In this document: positions 49,695-61,100 of the stretch, in pieces
Position numbering within the stretch: the first letter of the stretch is position 1
Layout of the letters: each line of letters opens with the position of its first letter
The notes under the pieces: model-generated
Databases searched by the model: none
What the model saw: the letters and a program-made list of their open reading frames with translations, nothing else
Told to the model about the DNA's origin: nothing
Position numbers and translations under genes: made by a program
NCBI GenBank assembly: GCA_964501335.1
Contig: CAZCTC010000031.1
Location: forward strand, 1 to 64,000
Length of the DNA stretch: 64,000 bases
Origin: CAZCTC01 sp964501335
GTDB taxonomy: Bacteria; Chloroflexota; Anaerolineae; B4-G1; SLSP01
Reading direction: 5' to 3'

Positions 49695-52600
49695 ATGAGT
49701 AAAACTCGAGTGTTGAATCTGGTGTTGGTATTTTTGTTGATGGTGACCCTGATGCCGGCGTTGCGGCCCGTATCAGTAGCGGCGGCCCCGGTGCCGCCGG
49801 TTGTACCGGAGCAGACCCGGGATCAACTGCCCGTGCGGTGGGTTGAGGAATCGGGAGCCGGTCAGACAGCGTCACCCTATTGGATGGTGTTGGAAGGCAA
49901 GCCGGTTCTGGAACGGATGAATGCCGGGGAGCTGAGCTCGAAGGCGGCGCAGAATGCTTATCTGGCCCGGCTGGATGCCTGGCAGTTGTCGATTGCCCGG
50001 CAGGCAGAATTGCGGGGGGCGAAAGTGCTGGCGCGTTTTTCCCGGCTGGTCAATGTGATGGCCGTGCAGGCTACTCCGCAACAGGTAGCCCGGCTGCAAG
50101 AAATCTCCGGCGTTCTGGCGATCTATCCTGTTCAGGAAGCCAAACTGGATCTGGAGGATAGCGTGCCATGGATTGGGGCGGAGAGCGCGCAGGAGGATCT
50201 GGGGATTAGCGGCTCCGGGGTTACGATCGGGATTATTGATTCCGGTATCGATTATACCCATGCTTCTTTTGGCGGGCCTGGAACTGTGGCTGCTTATACG
50301 GAAGCCACGACCGGCACCAATAACACGGTCATTACGGATACTTTCGGCGGAATGACATTCCCAACAGCCAAGGTCATTGGCGGGTATGACTTTGTGGGAA
50401 GCACCTGGACGTCGACTGTTTCCATTCGGGTTCCCGATCCCGATCCCCTTGATGATGGTACTGGGGGCGGTCACGGTTCCCATGTGGCCAGTATTGCTGC
50501 CGGGTTGTTGGTGACGGATGGGATTACAGGAACCGTGTTGGTGCATCAGGGGGTGGCTCCGGGCGCCAGTTTGCGGGCCTATAAGGTGTGTAGCAGTGTT
50601 TCGACTTCCTGCGATCCTGTAGCGATGGTGGCAGCGATTGAGCAGGCCGCCTTTACTGATACGGTAGATGTGATCAATATGTCTATCGGCAATAATTACG
50701 GCGGCGGTTATGAGGATTATGTGACCACCGTGGCGGTCCAAAATGCGGTGAATGCGGGAGTTTTATGGGCTGTCGCTGCTGGTAATTCTGAAAACAAACC
50801 TTATATCGGCGGGGCGCCTTCTGTAGCGCGGGGGGTGTTGAGTACGGCAAATTCTTATGCCAATCACCATTCGGCCCCTATGTTGCAGGTAACTTCTCCG
50901 GCGACGATGTCCAAGGCCTATGAAGGTGTTTATTTCACTGCGGCCGGGTTTGCTTTGCCGCCTACCACGACCTTTACGGCGACTTTGATCTCGGTCGGTG
51001 AAGGCTGTACGGTGACTCCGGGCCTTACGGGGAGCATAGCTTTGATCAAGCGTGGTACCTGTAATTTTTCGGACAAGGTGCGGTATGCGCAGTTGGGAGG
51101 GGCTGCCGCTGCGATCATCTACAATAATACTTTGAATGGTTTACCCTATGCCGGCGGTTTTACCGCAGGCAGTCCGACTATTGTGATTCCCGCGATTGCG
51201 ATCGGAAGCAATGACGGCAATGATCTGGCGGCAAAATCTTCCAGTATGACGCTGACGATGGTGATCGATCCGGCCAATGTCCTGGATCTGGGTGATGCGG
51301 TTGCCGGAGGCAGCAGCCGTGGTCCCCGAATATGGGACAATGCGATCAAACCCGACATTACGGCTCCGGGTTCTGATATTTCCGCCGCGGGGATAGGAAC
51401 CGGCAACCGGGCGGTTTCGAAGGGCGGCACCTCGATGGCTTCGCCCCATATTGCCGGTGTGATGGCGTTGATGCATCAGGTTCACCCGACCTGGACGGTC
51501 TTCAATGTTTACAATGCGATGATGAATACGGCCCGGATTACCATGACCTTGCAGGGGATGACCGGAATGCGGGCTCCGGTGGCTCTTCAGGGGGCCGGCC
51601 GGGTGCAGGTGCTGTCGGCTTTGAATACGAAGGTCCTGGCCTGGAGCGAAGATCCTGCCGATGACGGCAAGGGCAGCCTTTCTTTTGGATATCGGGCGGT
51701 TTCCAATACGCTGGTTCTGACCAAGACTGTGCGGGTCTGGAATCAGGATTCGGTAACCCATACCTACAATCTCACTTACAGCACGATCTATTCTGACGAT
51801 CTGAACCATGGTATGACGGTGAAGTTCTCGACGCCGCAACTTGTGGTCCCGGCGGGTGTGAGCACGACCTTTGATGTGGGGATGTGGGTTGAGGCGGCGG
51901 GATTGAAGCCCTGGACGATGAATGCCGGACTTAACGGCGGCAATGGTTTCTTGATGGGTGATTTGGAATTCGACGGTTTCGTGGCTTTGAATGACATCGG
52001 CGATGCAAGTAAGGAATTGCACCTGCCGTTCCTGTTGATCCCTCATAAGGCCGCTGATGTGACGGCGACTCCGGGGGTTTTGAATGCTTTTTCGGCCTAC
52101 ACTTCAACGCTGCCGTTGACCCTTTCCAATCGTGCGGCTTACACCGGCACCGCCGATATTTATGCCTGGATGGGGTCCGATCCGGTCGATGTGACGAATA
52201 CGACCTATTCCACTCTGGATGTGACCGATGTGGGGGCCCGGGCTTATGATGTGACCGGCTTAGGGACGGTGTTGGAATTCGGCATTGCTGCGCGCACGCC
52301 GCGGGCGCATCCTTTTGCCATCCGTTTCTATGTGCGGATCGATATCAATAACGATGGGGTGGTGGATTATTACCTCTATAACCAGGAATCCAATCCGGCT
52401 TCAATTACCGGACAGAACATTGGTGTTTATTGTAAAGTCGGTGGTTCCTGTTATGCGACCGGTTTCTATAACGATACGGATTTAAATACGCGGAATATGC
52501 GGTTGCTCGTGCGGGCCTCCTCTCTGGGGTTGACCTCGACTCAGGCGTTGAAGTTCTACGTTCAGGGCTATGATTCGTTTGTCAACAGTGTGGTGCTGGA

Positions 52601-53165
52601 TACTGCTCCCAATACGGGATGGTATACGTTTGATCCGGCCTGTCCCAGGTTTGATGTAGACAATGCCTTTGTGAATATCGACACTTCTGAGGTGATTGCG
52701 GTGACCGCTTACAAGGCCTGCGAAGCGGCTTCGGCCAGTCAGCAGGGGCTGTTGTTGCTCTATCGCGATCAGGAGGCTTCTCGTGAGGTTCAATCTGTCC
52801 CGGCCTATTTGCCGGCGGTGGTGATGACTTCCGAGCTGCCGGTGTTGAGCGATGATCCGGGCAAGCGTGTGACTCACACGGTGCAGATTACCAATATCAG
52901 TTCTTTGACCGATACCTTTGCGCTGGCGACGACGGGACTCTGGACGGCGACGCTGCCGGTCACTCAGGTGACTTTGCCGGCGGGCGGATCCATAAGCGTT
53001 ACGGTGGTTGTTTCCATTCCCACGACCGCGGTTCGGGGCATGGGGGATGTGACGATGCTTTCTGTAACGTCGTCTCAGGAGGGATCTCCGGTCAACCGGA
53101 TTACCTTGAAGAGTGTGGCCAAAGGTGTTACGGTTTATCTGCCGTTGATTATGCGGAAATCCTGA
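49695..53165 (+). CDS. Large secreted PA-domain subtilisin (S8), 1156 aa
   Basis: Signal peptide MSKTRVLNLVLVFLLMVTLM is followed by an I9-like propeptide (SRLVNVMAVQATPQQVARLQ) and an S8 catalytic domain. Asp lies in GIIDSGIDYTHASFGGPG (about 179), His in GHGSHVASIAAG (about 259) and Ser in GGTSMASPHIAGVMALM (about 577). A PA insert (SIALIKRGTCNFSDKVRYAQ) lies between His and Ser. Beta-rich domains make up the second half, including a final domain of the kind seen in secreted Chloroflexota proteins (ITNISSLTDTFALATTG). It ends TVYLPLIMRKS. AGGGAGG lies 11 bases upstream of ATG 49695. It is a paralogue of the minus-strand protease at 10063-13233 and probably acts outside the cell or at its surface. 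Confidence 0.94.
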   Translation: MSKTRVLNLVLVFLLMVTLMPALRPVSVAAAPVPPVVPEQTRDQLPVRWVEESGAGQTASPYWMVLEGKPVLERMNAGELSSKAAQNAYLARLDAWQLSIARQAELRGAKVLARFSRLVNVMAVQATPQQVARLQEISGVLAIYPVQEAKLDLEDSVPWIGAESAQEDLGISGSGVTIGIIDSGIDYTHASFGGPGTVAAYTEATTGTNNTVITDTFGGMTFPTAKVIGGYDFVGSTWTSTVSIRVPDPDPLDDGTGGGHGSHVASIAAGLLVTDGITGTVLVHQGVAPGASLRAYKVCSSVSTSCDPVAMVAAIEQAAFTDTVDVINMSIGNNYGGGYEDYVTTVAVQNAVNAGVLWAVAAGNSENKPYIGGAPSVARGVLSTANSYANHHSAPMLQVTSPATMSKAYEGVYFTAAGFALPPTTTFTATLISVGEGCTVTPGLTGSIALIKRGTCNFSDKVRYAQLGGAAAAIIYNNTLNGLPYAGGFTAGSPTIVIPAIAIGSNDGNDLAAKSSSMTLTMVIDPANVLDLGDAVAGGSSRGPRIWDNAIKPDITAPGSDISAAGIGTGNRAVSKGGTSMASPHIAGVMALMHQVHPTWTVFNVYNAMMNTARITMTLQGMTGMRAPVALQGAGRVQVLSALNTKVLAWSEDPADDGKGSLSFGYRAVSNTLVLTKTVRVWNQDSVTHTYNLTYSTIYSDDLNHGMTVKFSTPQLVVPAGVSTTFDVGMWVEAAGLKPWTMNAGLNGGNGFLMGDLEFDGFVALNDIGDASKELHLPFLLIPHKAADVTATPGVLNAFSAYTSTLPLTLSNRAAYTGTADIYAWMGSDPVDVTNTTYSTLDVTDVGARAYDVTGLGTVLEFGIAARTPRAHPFAIRFYVRIDINNDGVVDYYLYNQESNPASITGQNIGVYCKVGGSCYATGFYNDTDLNTRNMRLLVRASSLGLTSTQALKFYVQGYDSFVNSVVLDTAPNTGWYTFDPACPRFDVDNAFVNIDTSEVIAVTAYKACEAASASQQGLLLLYRDQEASREVQSVPAYLPAVVMTSELPVLSDDPGKRVTHTVQITNISSLTDTFALATTGLWTATLPVTQVTLPAGGSISVTVVVSIPTTAVRGMGDVTMLSVTSSQEGSPVNRITLKSVAKGVTVYLPLIMRKS

Positions 53166-53378
53166 GGGGGTAGTCATGGTTCCTGCCCTTGAGCCGGGAC
53201 GGGGACTATGAGTCTTTTCTGAATTGGCGGATCATTGTGGGGTCGCTGTCCTGGACAGCGACCCCACAATGGTTTTTCAGGAATTTTCGATCTGTGCGGT
53301 GGGCAGTTTTAGCGTCCCGCATAAGGTGCTTTCTCCTTAAGATGCGACGCGCTGGATGGGGGAGAGTTATTTTTATTT

Positions 53379-53480
53379 ATTTTCTCGGCGGCTTTCTGAA
53401 GCCGCCGAGAAAATGTTTTTTCTTTCGGAGAGAATTTTTTGTTTATGTTTTCGCGGGCTTTCTGAAGCCCGCGAAAACAT
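53379..53480. repeat. Two adjacent hairpin elements between convergent genes
   Basis: Perfect 16+4+16 hairpins lie at 53379-53414 (arm ATTTTCTCGGCGGCTT) and 53445-53480 (arm ATGTTTTCGCGGGCTT), both with loop TCTG. The family flank TTTTAGCGTCCCGCATAAGG ... GATGCGACGCGCTGGATG precedes the pair at 53308. Each is preceded by GAGAG and a T-rich tract. A short CGGCGCCTTTGCGGTGAAAT repeat follows at 53500. Confidence 0.85.
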
Positions 53481-53533
53481 GGTTCTTTTCTCTGCGTTCT
53501 CGGCGCCTTTGCGGTGAAATCTGAGTGAATTAT

Positions 53534-55018
53534 TTAGAAAATGGGTGCTTTGGCGGGTCGGGAGATCAGGTAGAGCTGGATGGTGCCGCGCAGGGTGCTG
53601 AGCGCCAGGGTGACGATCAACCAAACGGCGAGGTCCGGTGCGATGCCGTATACATCGTTCCAATCACCGCCGCTGTCGCCCATGGCCAGCCCGAGCAGCA
53701 TCGGCAGCCCGATCAACAGCGCCGCGGGGATGATCAGTGAGCCGACGGTTTTGATCCATTTCCAGGTCGGGGTCTGGCGGGCTGTTTTGCGGTGCCAGTC
53801 GGGCAGTTGCCAGAAGAGCCGGAGGTGATTGGCCAGGTCGAGCAGGACGACGGCGATCAGAATGCCCAGGACCCAGCTGAGGTTGGGCCCGGCAGGGGCC
53901 GGCGAGCCGGTGAGCAGATTCAACAGTCCGTTCTGGATGGCGGTATGGCCGGTTTCCATTTGATAGAGGCCGTTCTGGTTGATGAGGACGGCGAAGCCGA
54001 TTTGGCGGTCGGGCAGCATGAAGAACTGCGAGGTGTAATTTTCTACGGCGCCGCCGTGAAGGACGATCTTTTCCCCTTCTTCTTCTACAATCAACCAGCC
54101 CATGCCGTACTGGCTGTCGATGCCGGACGGCGGCGTGAACATCTGCTCCAGGGTGGCCGGCTGGACCAGGGTTTGCTCTGCATAGCGGGTTTCGTGGAGC
54201 ATGGCGATGAGGTAATGGCTCAGGTCTTCGGCGCTGGAGATGAGATAGCCGGAGGGCAGGGCGCCGGGGCGGAATTCCTGAGTGCGCGGGAGCGGCAATC
54301 CGAAGGCCTGTCCATTTCCCTGGGCCAGATTGGTGATTTGGGCCGGATCGGCGGTCGTGTTGTGCATTTGCAGCGGGCTGAGGATGTGGTCGCGCAGATA
54401 GTCGGCGTAGGGTTGTCCGCTGATCGTTTCGATCAACAGGCCCAGCGTGCGGTAGTTCTGGTTGAAATATTGGAATTGGGTGCCGGGCGCGGCGGTGAGG
54501 CGGGCATATTGCAGATCTTCCACTTCTTTTGTGAGGGTGGGGGCATAATCCGAAGCGCCGGGATCGCCTTGATCGCTCAGTCCGCTGGTCTGATTGAGGA
54601 GGTTGCGTACGGTGATGGTGGCGGAGGCTTCGGGATCGGCCACTTTGAACCAGGGGAGATAGCGTTGCACGGGAGCATCGAGATCGATTTTGCCCTCTTC
54701 GACCAGCTGCATGATTCCCAGGGCGGTGAACGATTTGGTCAGAGAGCCGATGTAGAACTGGCTTTGGGGTGTGACGGAGCGACCGTGGCCGGCATCGCCG
54801 TATCCTTTCAAGAGGACGACCTGATCGTCTTGGACGACGGCGACGGCCATGCCGGGAATGTGATATTGGGCCATCTGGGCCTGGAGATAGGAATCGACGG
54901 CGGCCATGTCGAGTGGCGCGGCGCTTTGGGCCTGGAGGACGGTTGCCGGCGCGAGCAGCAGCGCCGTCAGTATCAGGAGGGATAAGAACGCGCGCAATGT
55001 TTTTAACGAGAATTTCAT
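53534..55018 (-). CDS. Class C beta-lactamase-fold serine hydrolase with membrane tail (494 aa)
   Basis: A signal peptide (MKFSLKTLRAFLSLLILTAL) leads to a beta-lactamase/penicillin-binding-protein fold. The nucleophile motif SLTK lies in YIGSLTKSFTALGIMQLVEE, a Tyr-x-Asn is in FQYFNQNYRTLGLLIE, and HGG (for KTG) is in VLHGGAVENY. The last ~130 residues contain three hydrophobic helices (LSWVLGILIAVVLLDLAN and two more), so the domain is anchored outside the membrane. Relatives include class C beta-lactamases, D-aminopeptidases and esterases; the substrate here cannot be told. ATG 55018 has AAGGAG nine bases upstream. Its promoter region is shared with the divergent FG-GAP gene. Confidence 0.9.
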   Translation of the reverse strand: MKFSLKTLRAFLSLLILTALLLAPATVLQAQSAAPLDMAAVDSYLQAQMAQYHIPGMAVAVVQDDQVVLLKGYGDAGHGRSVTPQSQFYIGSLTKSFTALGIMQLVEEGKIDLDAPVQRYLPWFKVADPEASATITVRNLLNQTSGLSDQGDPGASDYAPTLTKEVEDLQYARLTAAPGTQFQYFNQNYRTLGLLIETISGQPYADYLRDHILSPLQMHNTTADPAQITNLAQGNGQAFGLPLPRTQEFRPGALPSGYLISSAEDLSHYLIAMLHETRYAEQTLVQPATLEQMFTPPSGIDSQYGMGWLIVEEEGEKIVLHGGAVENYTSQFFMLPDRQIGFAVLINQNGLYQMETGHTAIQNGLLNLLTGSPAPAGPNLSWVLGILIAVVLLDLANHLRLFWQLPDWHRKTARQTPTWKWIKTVGSLIIPAALLIGLPMLLGLAMGDSGGDWNDVYGIAPDLAVWLIVTLALSTLRGTIQLYLISRPAKAPIF

Positions 55019-55060
55019 GGGATGGATCTCCTTCTCTGTTTTTTCGTTCTAATTGTAGAA

Positions 55061-55101
55061 AGGAGATGTCGTTAAAGTATAAGGAAAATGTCGTAAAAGT
55101 G
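55061..55101. promoter_or_regulatory. Direct repeat AGGAxATGTCGTxAAAGT in the divergent promoter region
   Basis: AGGAGATGTCGTTAAAGT (55061-55078) and AGGAAAATGTCGTAAAAGT (55082-55100) are near-identical and about two helical turns apart. They lie between the hydrolase gene and the FG-GAP promoter, where an activator or repressor could serve both genes. Confidence 0.45.
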
Positions 55102-55136
55102 TCTGATTTGGCAGTTTTCCCGTCAGACACTACAAT
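55099..55136 (+). promoter_or_regulatory. Promoter and operator-like inverted repeat of the FG-GAP gene
   Basis: TTGGCA (55108-55113) and TACAAT (55131-55136) are exactly 17 bases apart. A perfect inverted repeat, GTGTCTGA (55099-55106) and TCAGACAC (55123-55130), flanks the -35 element and abuts the -10. A dimeric regulator binding both arms would control this promoter. Confidence 0.65.
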
Positions 55137-55167
55137 CGCTTTTCAAAATCCTCTAAGGAGCATAACC

Positions 55168-58100
55168 ATGCGGCGTTTATCGGGCGCGATAGGAATTTTC
55201 CTCATGTTATTGACCCTGCTCTCGCCGGCGGGCGGAATGGGATATATCGCGGCGGCTCCTGAGGCCGCCGTGAGGGATCAGCCTGCGGCGTTCATGCCCG
55301 TGTCTGATCCCGATTTGCCGCCCGGGGCGACCGGGGATTGGCTGTCGGCGATTGAAGAGGATTTGCGTCGGCAGGAATACAACCTGACCCGGACAGAAGC
55401 GGGGGCGGACTTTTATCAGGCGCCGAACCGGGAGCAGGGATTTCGCACTTATTTTACGGGAGAAGGATTGCAGATTGTGCCGCGGGAGCTGCCGCCGGCC
55501 GATGATCTTCAGCTCGCGGAGGATTGGTGGGTAACGGTTCGTCCTTATGCCTGGGGAACCCGGGTTCTGACGACTCCGGCGGGACCGACAACGCAGGAGA
55601 ACAAGGCTTTCTATCGCTATTCGGCCGGGGATGGGGGAGAGGTGCGCGAAACCGATCTCAATACGGCCGGGGGGGTGGAGCAGCGCTTTGATTTTCGGGG
55701 GAGCCAGCGGGAAGGGCCCTTCCAGTTCGATCTGGCGGTCGGTGGGAATCTGATCCTGTCGGCCGGGGATTCGGGGCTGGTGCAGTTGCATCAGGCGGAT
55801 GGGACGGCGGTGCTGCGCTATGGCAATTGGCAGGCGTATGATGTGGAGGGCCGGGAGCTGGTCGTTTGGGCTGAGGTAATCCAATCCGATAAGGGGGGAA
55901 CGCTTTTGCGGTTTGAGTTCCCTGCGGCGCCGGAGACTTTTATTCTGCGGTTGAGTGCGGCTCCCAAAAACCTTCCGGCCGTTTCCAGCTGGAAGGCGGA
56001 ATTGGATCAGGAAGGGTCAGAGCTGGGTTTTTCGGTGGCGGCGGCCGGCGATGTGAACGGCGACGGCTATTACGATTTGTTGGTCGGCGCGGACATGTAC
56101 GATGCCGGCTATACCAATGAAGGGGCAGCTTTTGTCTATTATGGATCGGCGGCCGGGTTGGGGCCGGCGGCGAGCTGGAGTGCCAGTGGCCGGCAGGCGG
56201 AGGCGCGGTTTGGTCGGGCTGTAGCGCGCGGGGGCGATATCAATAAAGATGGTTATGCCGATATCCTGGTGAGCGCGCTCTACTACGACAACGGTCAGAC
56301 CGATGAGGGGGTGGTGTTTGCCTGGTATGGATCGGCGGCCGGTCTGGGGGCCAGCGGCACGCCCGCCAATGCCGATTGGCGGGCCGAGGGCAATCAGGAT
56401 AATGCCAATTTGAGTCGCTGTGCGCGGGCCGGCGATGTGAACGGTGACGGTTATGGCGATGTGATCGTGGGTGCACCCTTGTACGACAACGGTCAGACCG
56501 ATGAGGGGAAGGTCTGGATCTATCTGGGGTCGGCGGCAGGATTGTACGTCACGCCTTCCTGGTCGGCGGAGAGCGATCAGGCCGATGCCCGGATGGGGTA
56601 TTCGGTCAATACGGCGGGGAGTGTCAATGGGGATGCCTATGCCGATATTATCGTCGGGGCCTATCTTTACGATAACGGCCAGATCGATGAGGGGCGGGTT
56701 TACGTCTGGCTCGGATCATCGGGAGGACTGGCCGGGACGCCCTGGATGGTGGAGAGCGATCAGGCCAATGCGCGCTATGGCTTTGCTGTAGCGCCGGCGG
56801 GCGATATCAACAACGACAGCTATGCCGATGTATTGTTGGGGGCGCCTTATTACAGCGAGACCGGGAAGACCAATTCGGGTCGGGCCGTGATCTATCAGGG
56901 TTCGGTGACCGGGCTGGGGGCTTCTCCGACCTGGACTTACAACGGGGCCGATCTGGAGTTGTTCGGGTTTTCGGTTTCCGGGGTGGCGGATGTGAACGAT
57001 GACGGCTATTCCGATATTTTGATCGGGGCCCCGAATTACGACAACGATCAGATCGATGAAGGGCGGGCCTACCTTTTTCTGGGGACCCAGAGTGGGTTGG
57101 ATACTCTCCCGGCCTGGACGGTGGAGAGCGACCAGAACGGCAGTCAGTTCGGTTCGACGGTAGCGGGGTTGGGCGATGTCAACAAGGACGGGTTCAGCGA
57201 TATTGCGGTGGGGGCGCCGTTTTATGACAATGGTCAGGCCGACGAAGGGACCGTGTTTGCCTGGTATGGAGCGGTCGATGGGGTCTTTCCGACGCCGGGC
57301 TGGAGCCTGAAAGGCAGTCAGACCGGCGCTGAACTGGGCTATTCGGTCGGGGCGGCCGGCGATGTGAACGGCGATGGGTACAGCGATGTCATCATTTCCT
57401 CCGATCTTTACGATCACGGGGAGACCGATGAAGGGGTGGCCTGGGTTTTTCTGGGGACGGCCAATGGCCTTTCGACTGCCTCGGCCTGGAGCGTGGAATC
57501 CAATCAGGCCAATGCCCGTCTGGGCCGGTATGTCGGCACGGCCGGCGATGTGAACGGTGACGGGTATGGGGATTTGTTGTTGGGAGCCCAGCTTTACGAC
57601 AACGGTCAGACCGACGAGGGGGCGGTATTTGCCTGGTATGGTTCGGCGACCGGCCTGGGGACCGGCGGGGTGATCACCAATGCGGTCTGGCGGGCCGAGG
57701 GCGATCAGGCCAATGCCAATTTGAGCCGCTGTGCCGGAGCGGGGGATGTCAACGGTGACGGTTATTCCGATGTGATCGTCGGGGCGCCGCTTTACGACAA
57801 TGGGCAGACCGATGAGGGGCGGGCCTGGGTCTATCTGGGGTCGGCGACCGGGTTGCGGACTACTGCGGTCTGGTCGGGAGAGAGCGATCAATCCGGCGCG
57901 AATTTCGGCTATGCCGTCAATGGTGCCGGCGATGTCAATGGGGACAGCTACGGGGATGTCATTATCGGAGCCTCTTCTTATGACAATACTCAGACCGACA
58001 GCGGCCGGGTCTATGTCTGGCGGGGGACGGCGGCCGGGCTGGAAAGCTCGGCCTGGGCGACTTTCGATAATCCTACCGGCGATACTTCGCGGTATGGGTT

Positions 58101-61100
58101 TGCGGTGGCTTCGGCCGGCGATGTGAATGGGGATGGGTATGCGGATATCATTTACAGCGGGCCCTATGAAGGGGCGGCGAATGCGGGCGATGTGCGGGTG
58201 CATTACGGCTCGCCGACCGGCTTCAACGGAGTCTGGCATTATACCGGATTGAACGGCGATTATCTGGGCTGGTCGATGGGGTCGGCGGGGGATGTCAACG
58301 GCGACGGTTATGCCGATATTATCGTGGGGGCACCCTATTATGACGACAGCCATACCGATGAAGGGCGGGTGCTGGTCTTTTACGGCAGTGGGGGCGGCTT
58401 GCCGGTCTCTCCGACTGCGGTGATGGAGGGAAATCAGGCCGGGGCAAATCTGGGGGCGGCGGCCGCGGCGGCCGGGGATGTCAACGGCGACGGATTGACG
58501 GATCTTATGGCCGGCGCGACCTATTACAACGGCAATGCGCTCGATACGGGAGCCGTTTTCCTGTGGTACAGCCGGGCCCGTACTGTGGCGGCGACAGCCG
58601 GGTGGAGCACGGAATCGAATCAGACCGCCGCGCAGTTGGGAATTGCGGCCTCCAGTGCCGGGGATGTGAACTGCGACGGCTATGCGGATGTGGCGGTGGG
58701 GGCTCCTTTTTATGATAACGGCGAGAGCGACGAAGGGGCCGTTTTTGTTTATCTGGGAGCGGCTAACGGTCCGGCGGCTTCTTACAGCTGGATGGCGGAA
58801 TCGAATCAGGCCAGTGCCGGGTTAGGGGCGGCGGTGGGAAACGGCGGTGATGTGAACGGCGACGGCTGCTCTGAATTGCTGGTCGGGGCTCCGGCCTACG
58901 ATCGGTCGGGGCAGAGCAACAATGGGGCGGCCTGGGCCTGGTACGGCAGTCCGGCCGGGTTGGGGGCTAATGGTTCGCCGACCAATGCCGATTGGGCTGT
59001 TTATGGGGAGTTGAGCGGCGAGACTCTGGGCTATCGGGTCGGCGAGGCCGGCGATGTGAACGGCGATGGATTGGGCGATGTGATGGTGGGCGTTCCCGGA
59101 TTTAACAGCAGTGCGGGGGCGGCTTATGTCTATTACGGGACGGGGAGCGGACTGCCGGCCCGGGCCGGCTGGACCCTGGCCTCGGGGTATACGGGCAGCT
59201 ATTTCGGCTTTTCGGGCGGGGCGGCCGGCGATGTGAACGGCGACGGCTACGGCGATCTGTTGGTGGGGGCGCCCCAGTATACCAACGGCGAAGCTCAGGA
59301 GGGCGGTTTGTTTGTCTATGCCGGAGGGCCGGCCGGGCTGAGCAATACGCCGGCCTGGGCGGCGGAATCCAATCAGGCCGGCGCTCGTTTGGGGCAGAGT
59401 GGGAGCGCGGTGGATATCAACAACGACGGGTTCAGCGATCTGCTGGTGGGCGCGCCGAATTACAGCAAGGGAGAGGCCGGCGAAGGGGCGGTTTTTATCT
59501 GGTACGGCGGGGCGAGCTGGTCGACGGCGACCGGGACGCCGGCCAACGCGGCCTGGACCGGTGAGGTGAACCAGGTCAATGCCGGGCTGGGGACCTCGGT
59601 GAGCGGTGTGGGCGATGTGAACGGCGACGGCTATGGCGATTGGATGGCCGGAGCGCCGAATTACGACAGCGGAGGAATCAATGATGTGGGGGCGGTTTTC
59701 GGCTGGCAGGGTTCGGTGAGCGGGCCGGCGGCGAGCTGGCAGCTTAAGGGCGATCAGGCCGGGGCCGGCTTGGGAACGGTGCTGGCGGGGGCCGGCGATG
59801 TCAATGGGGACGGCTATGGGGATATTCTGGTGGGTTCTCCGGGGCGAGACAACGGTCAGACCGACGAGGGGTGGACCGGACTCTATTACGGCAATGGGGG
59901 GGCCGGGCTGGCCTTACGGCCCCGGCAGCTGCGGGCCGACGGCTCGGCGCCTGTGGCTTTAAAGGGCGGGGTAACGGGCGGTTCGCTGCAATTGCAGCTG
60001 GTGGGGCGGATGCCGTTGGGCCGGGAAGCGGTGCGGTTGCAATGGCAGGTGGCGGCCTGGGGGCGGGCGTTTACCGCGACCGGGGTAATCAGCGGGGTCA
60101 GCGCCTGGACCGATGTTGTTACGGGCAATGTGACGTTGACGAAGACGGTGAGCGGGCTTACGCCGGGGTTGCTCTATCGCTGGCGGGTACGGTTGCTGTA
60201 CAAACCGGGCAATCGGTTGGGACAGGCGGCGGGACCCTGGCTTGCGATTCCCTGGAATTCGGGGAGCGAGGGGGATTTCCGGATTTTGCAGAATCCGCCG
60301 CAGTTTACCAGCGCTCCGCTGACCGTGGTTGAGGAAGATTTGCTCTATCACTATGCGGTCACGACAGTGGATGTGGATCCGGGGAATGTGTTGACGCTGA
60401 CGGCGCCGATCCTGCCGGCGTGGCTGGCCTTTACCCGGGGGAGCAATGGGGGCGGGACGTTGTCGGGCACGCCGACCAATGCCGATGTGGGACTTCATCC
60501 GGTGGTGCTGCGGGTGAGCGACAATACCGGGCTGACGGCGACGCAGGCCTTTACGATTTCGGTGGTCAATATCAACGATGCGCCGTTCTTCAGCAGTCTG
60601 CCGTTGCGGGGGGCGGTGTTGGGGCAGGGGTACGTCTACACGGTCACGGCGACGGATATCGATGCCGGGGATGGGCTGACGGTGACGGCGCCGGTGCTGC
60701 CGGGCTGGCTTTCCTGGACGGCGACGGGGAACGGGACCGGGCGGCTGACGGGGACCCCGGCGGTGTTGGGTGTCTATTCTGTGACCTTGCAGGTGCAGGA
60801 TGGGGCCGGGACGACGGCCTTGCAGCTCTTTACGGTTACGGTGAACAGCACCAATCAGGCTCCGCAGATCGTTGCGATTGCGGATCAGCAGACCGGGTCC
60901 GGGCGGCGGGTCGGGCCGTTGGCGGTGACGCTGGACGATCTGGATACGCCGGGCGAGGCGTTGACGGTGAGTGTGGCGGCATCGGACGAGGCGTTGTTCC
61001 CGCCGGCGGGGATGGTGGTAGCCGGAAGCGGATTGAACCGCACGTTGACCCTCACGCCGACGGCGGGGATGACCGGGACCGCGCGGATCACCGTCACGGT

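Noticed and set aside
53664..55130. 488-codon minus-strand frame overlapping the beta-lactamase-fold gene
   Set aside because: It is an Arg/Pro/His-rich shifted-frame shadow; the overlapping frame carries the signal peptide and catalytic motifs.
56716..58353. 545-codon minus-strand open frame opposite the FG-GAP gene
   Set aside because: Its repeats mirror the FG-GAP repeats of the real gene; it is an antisense artefact.
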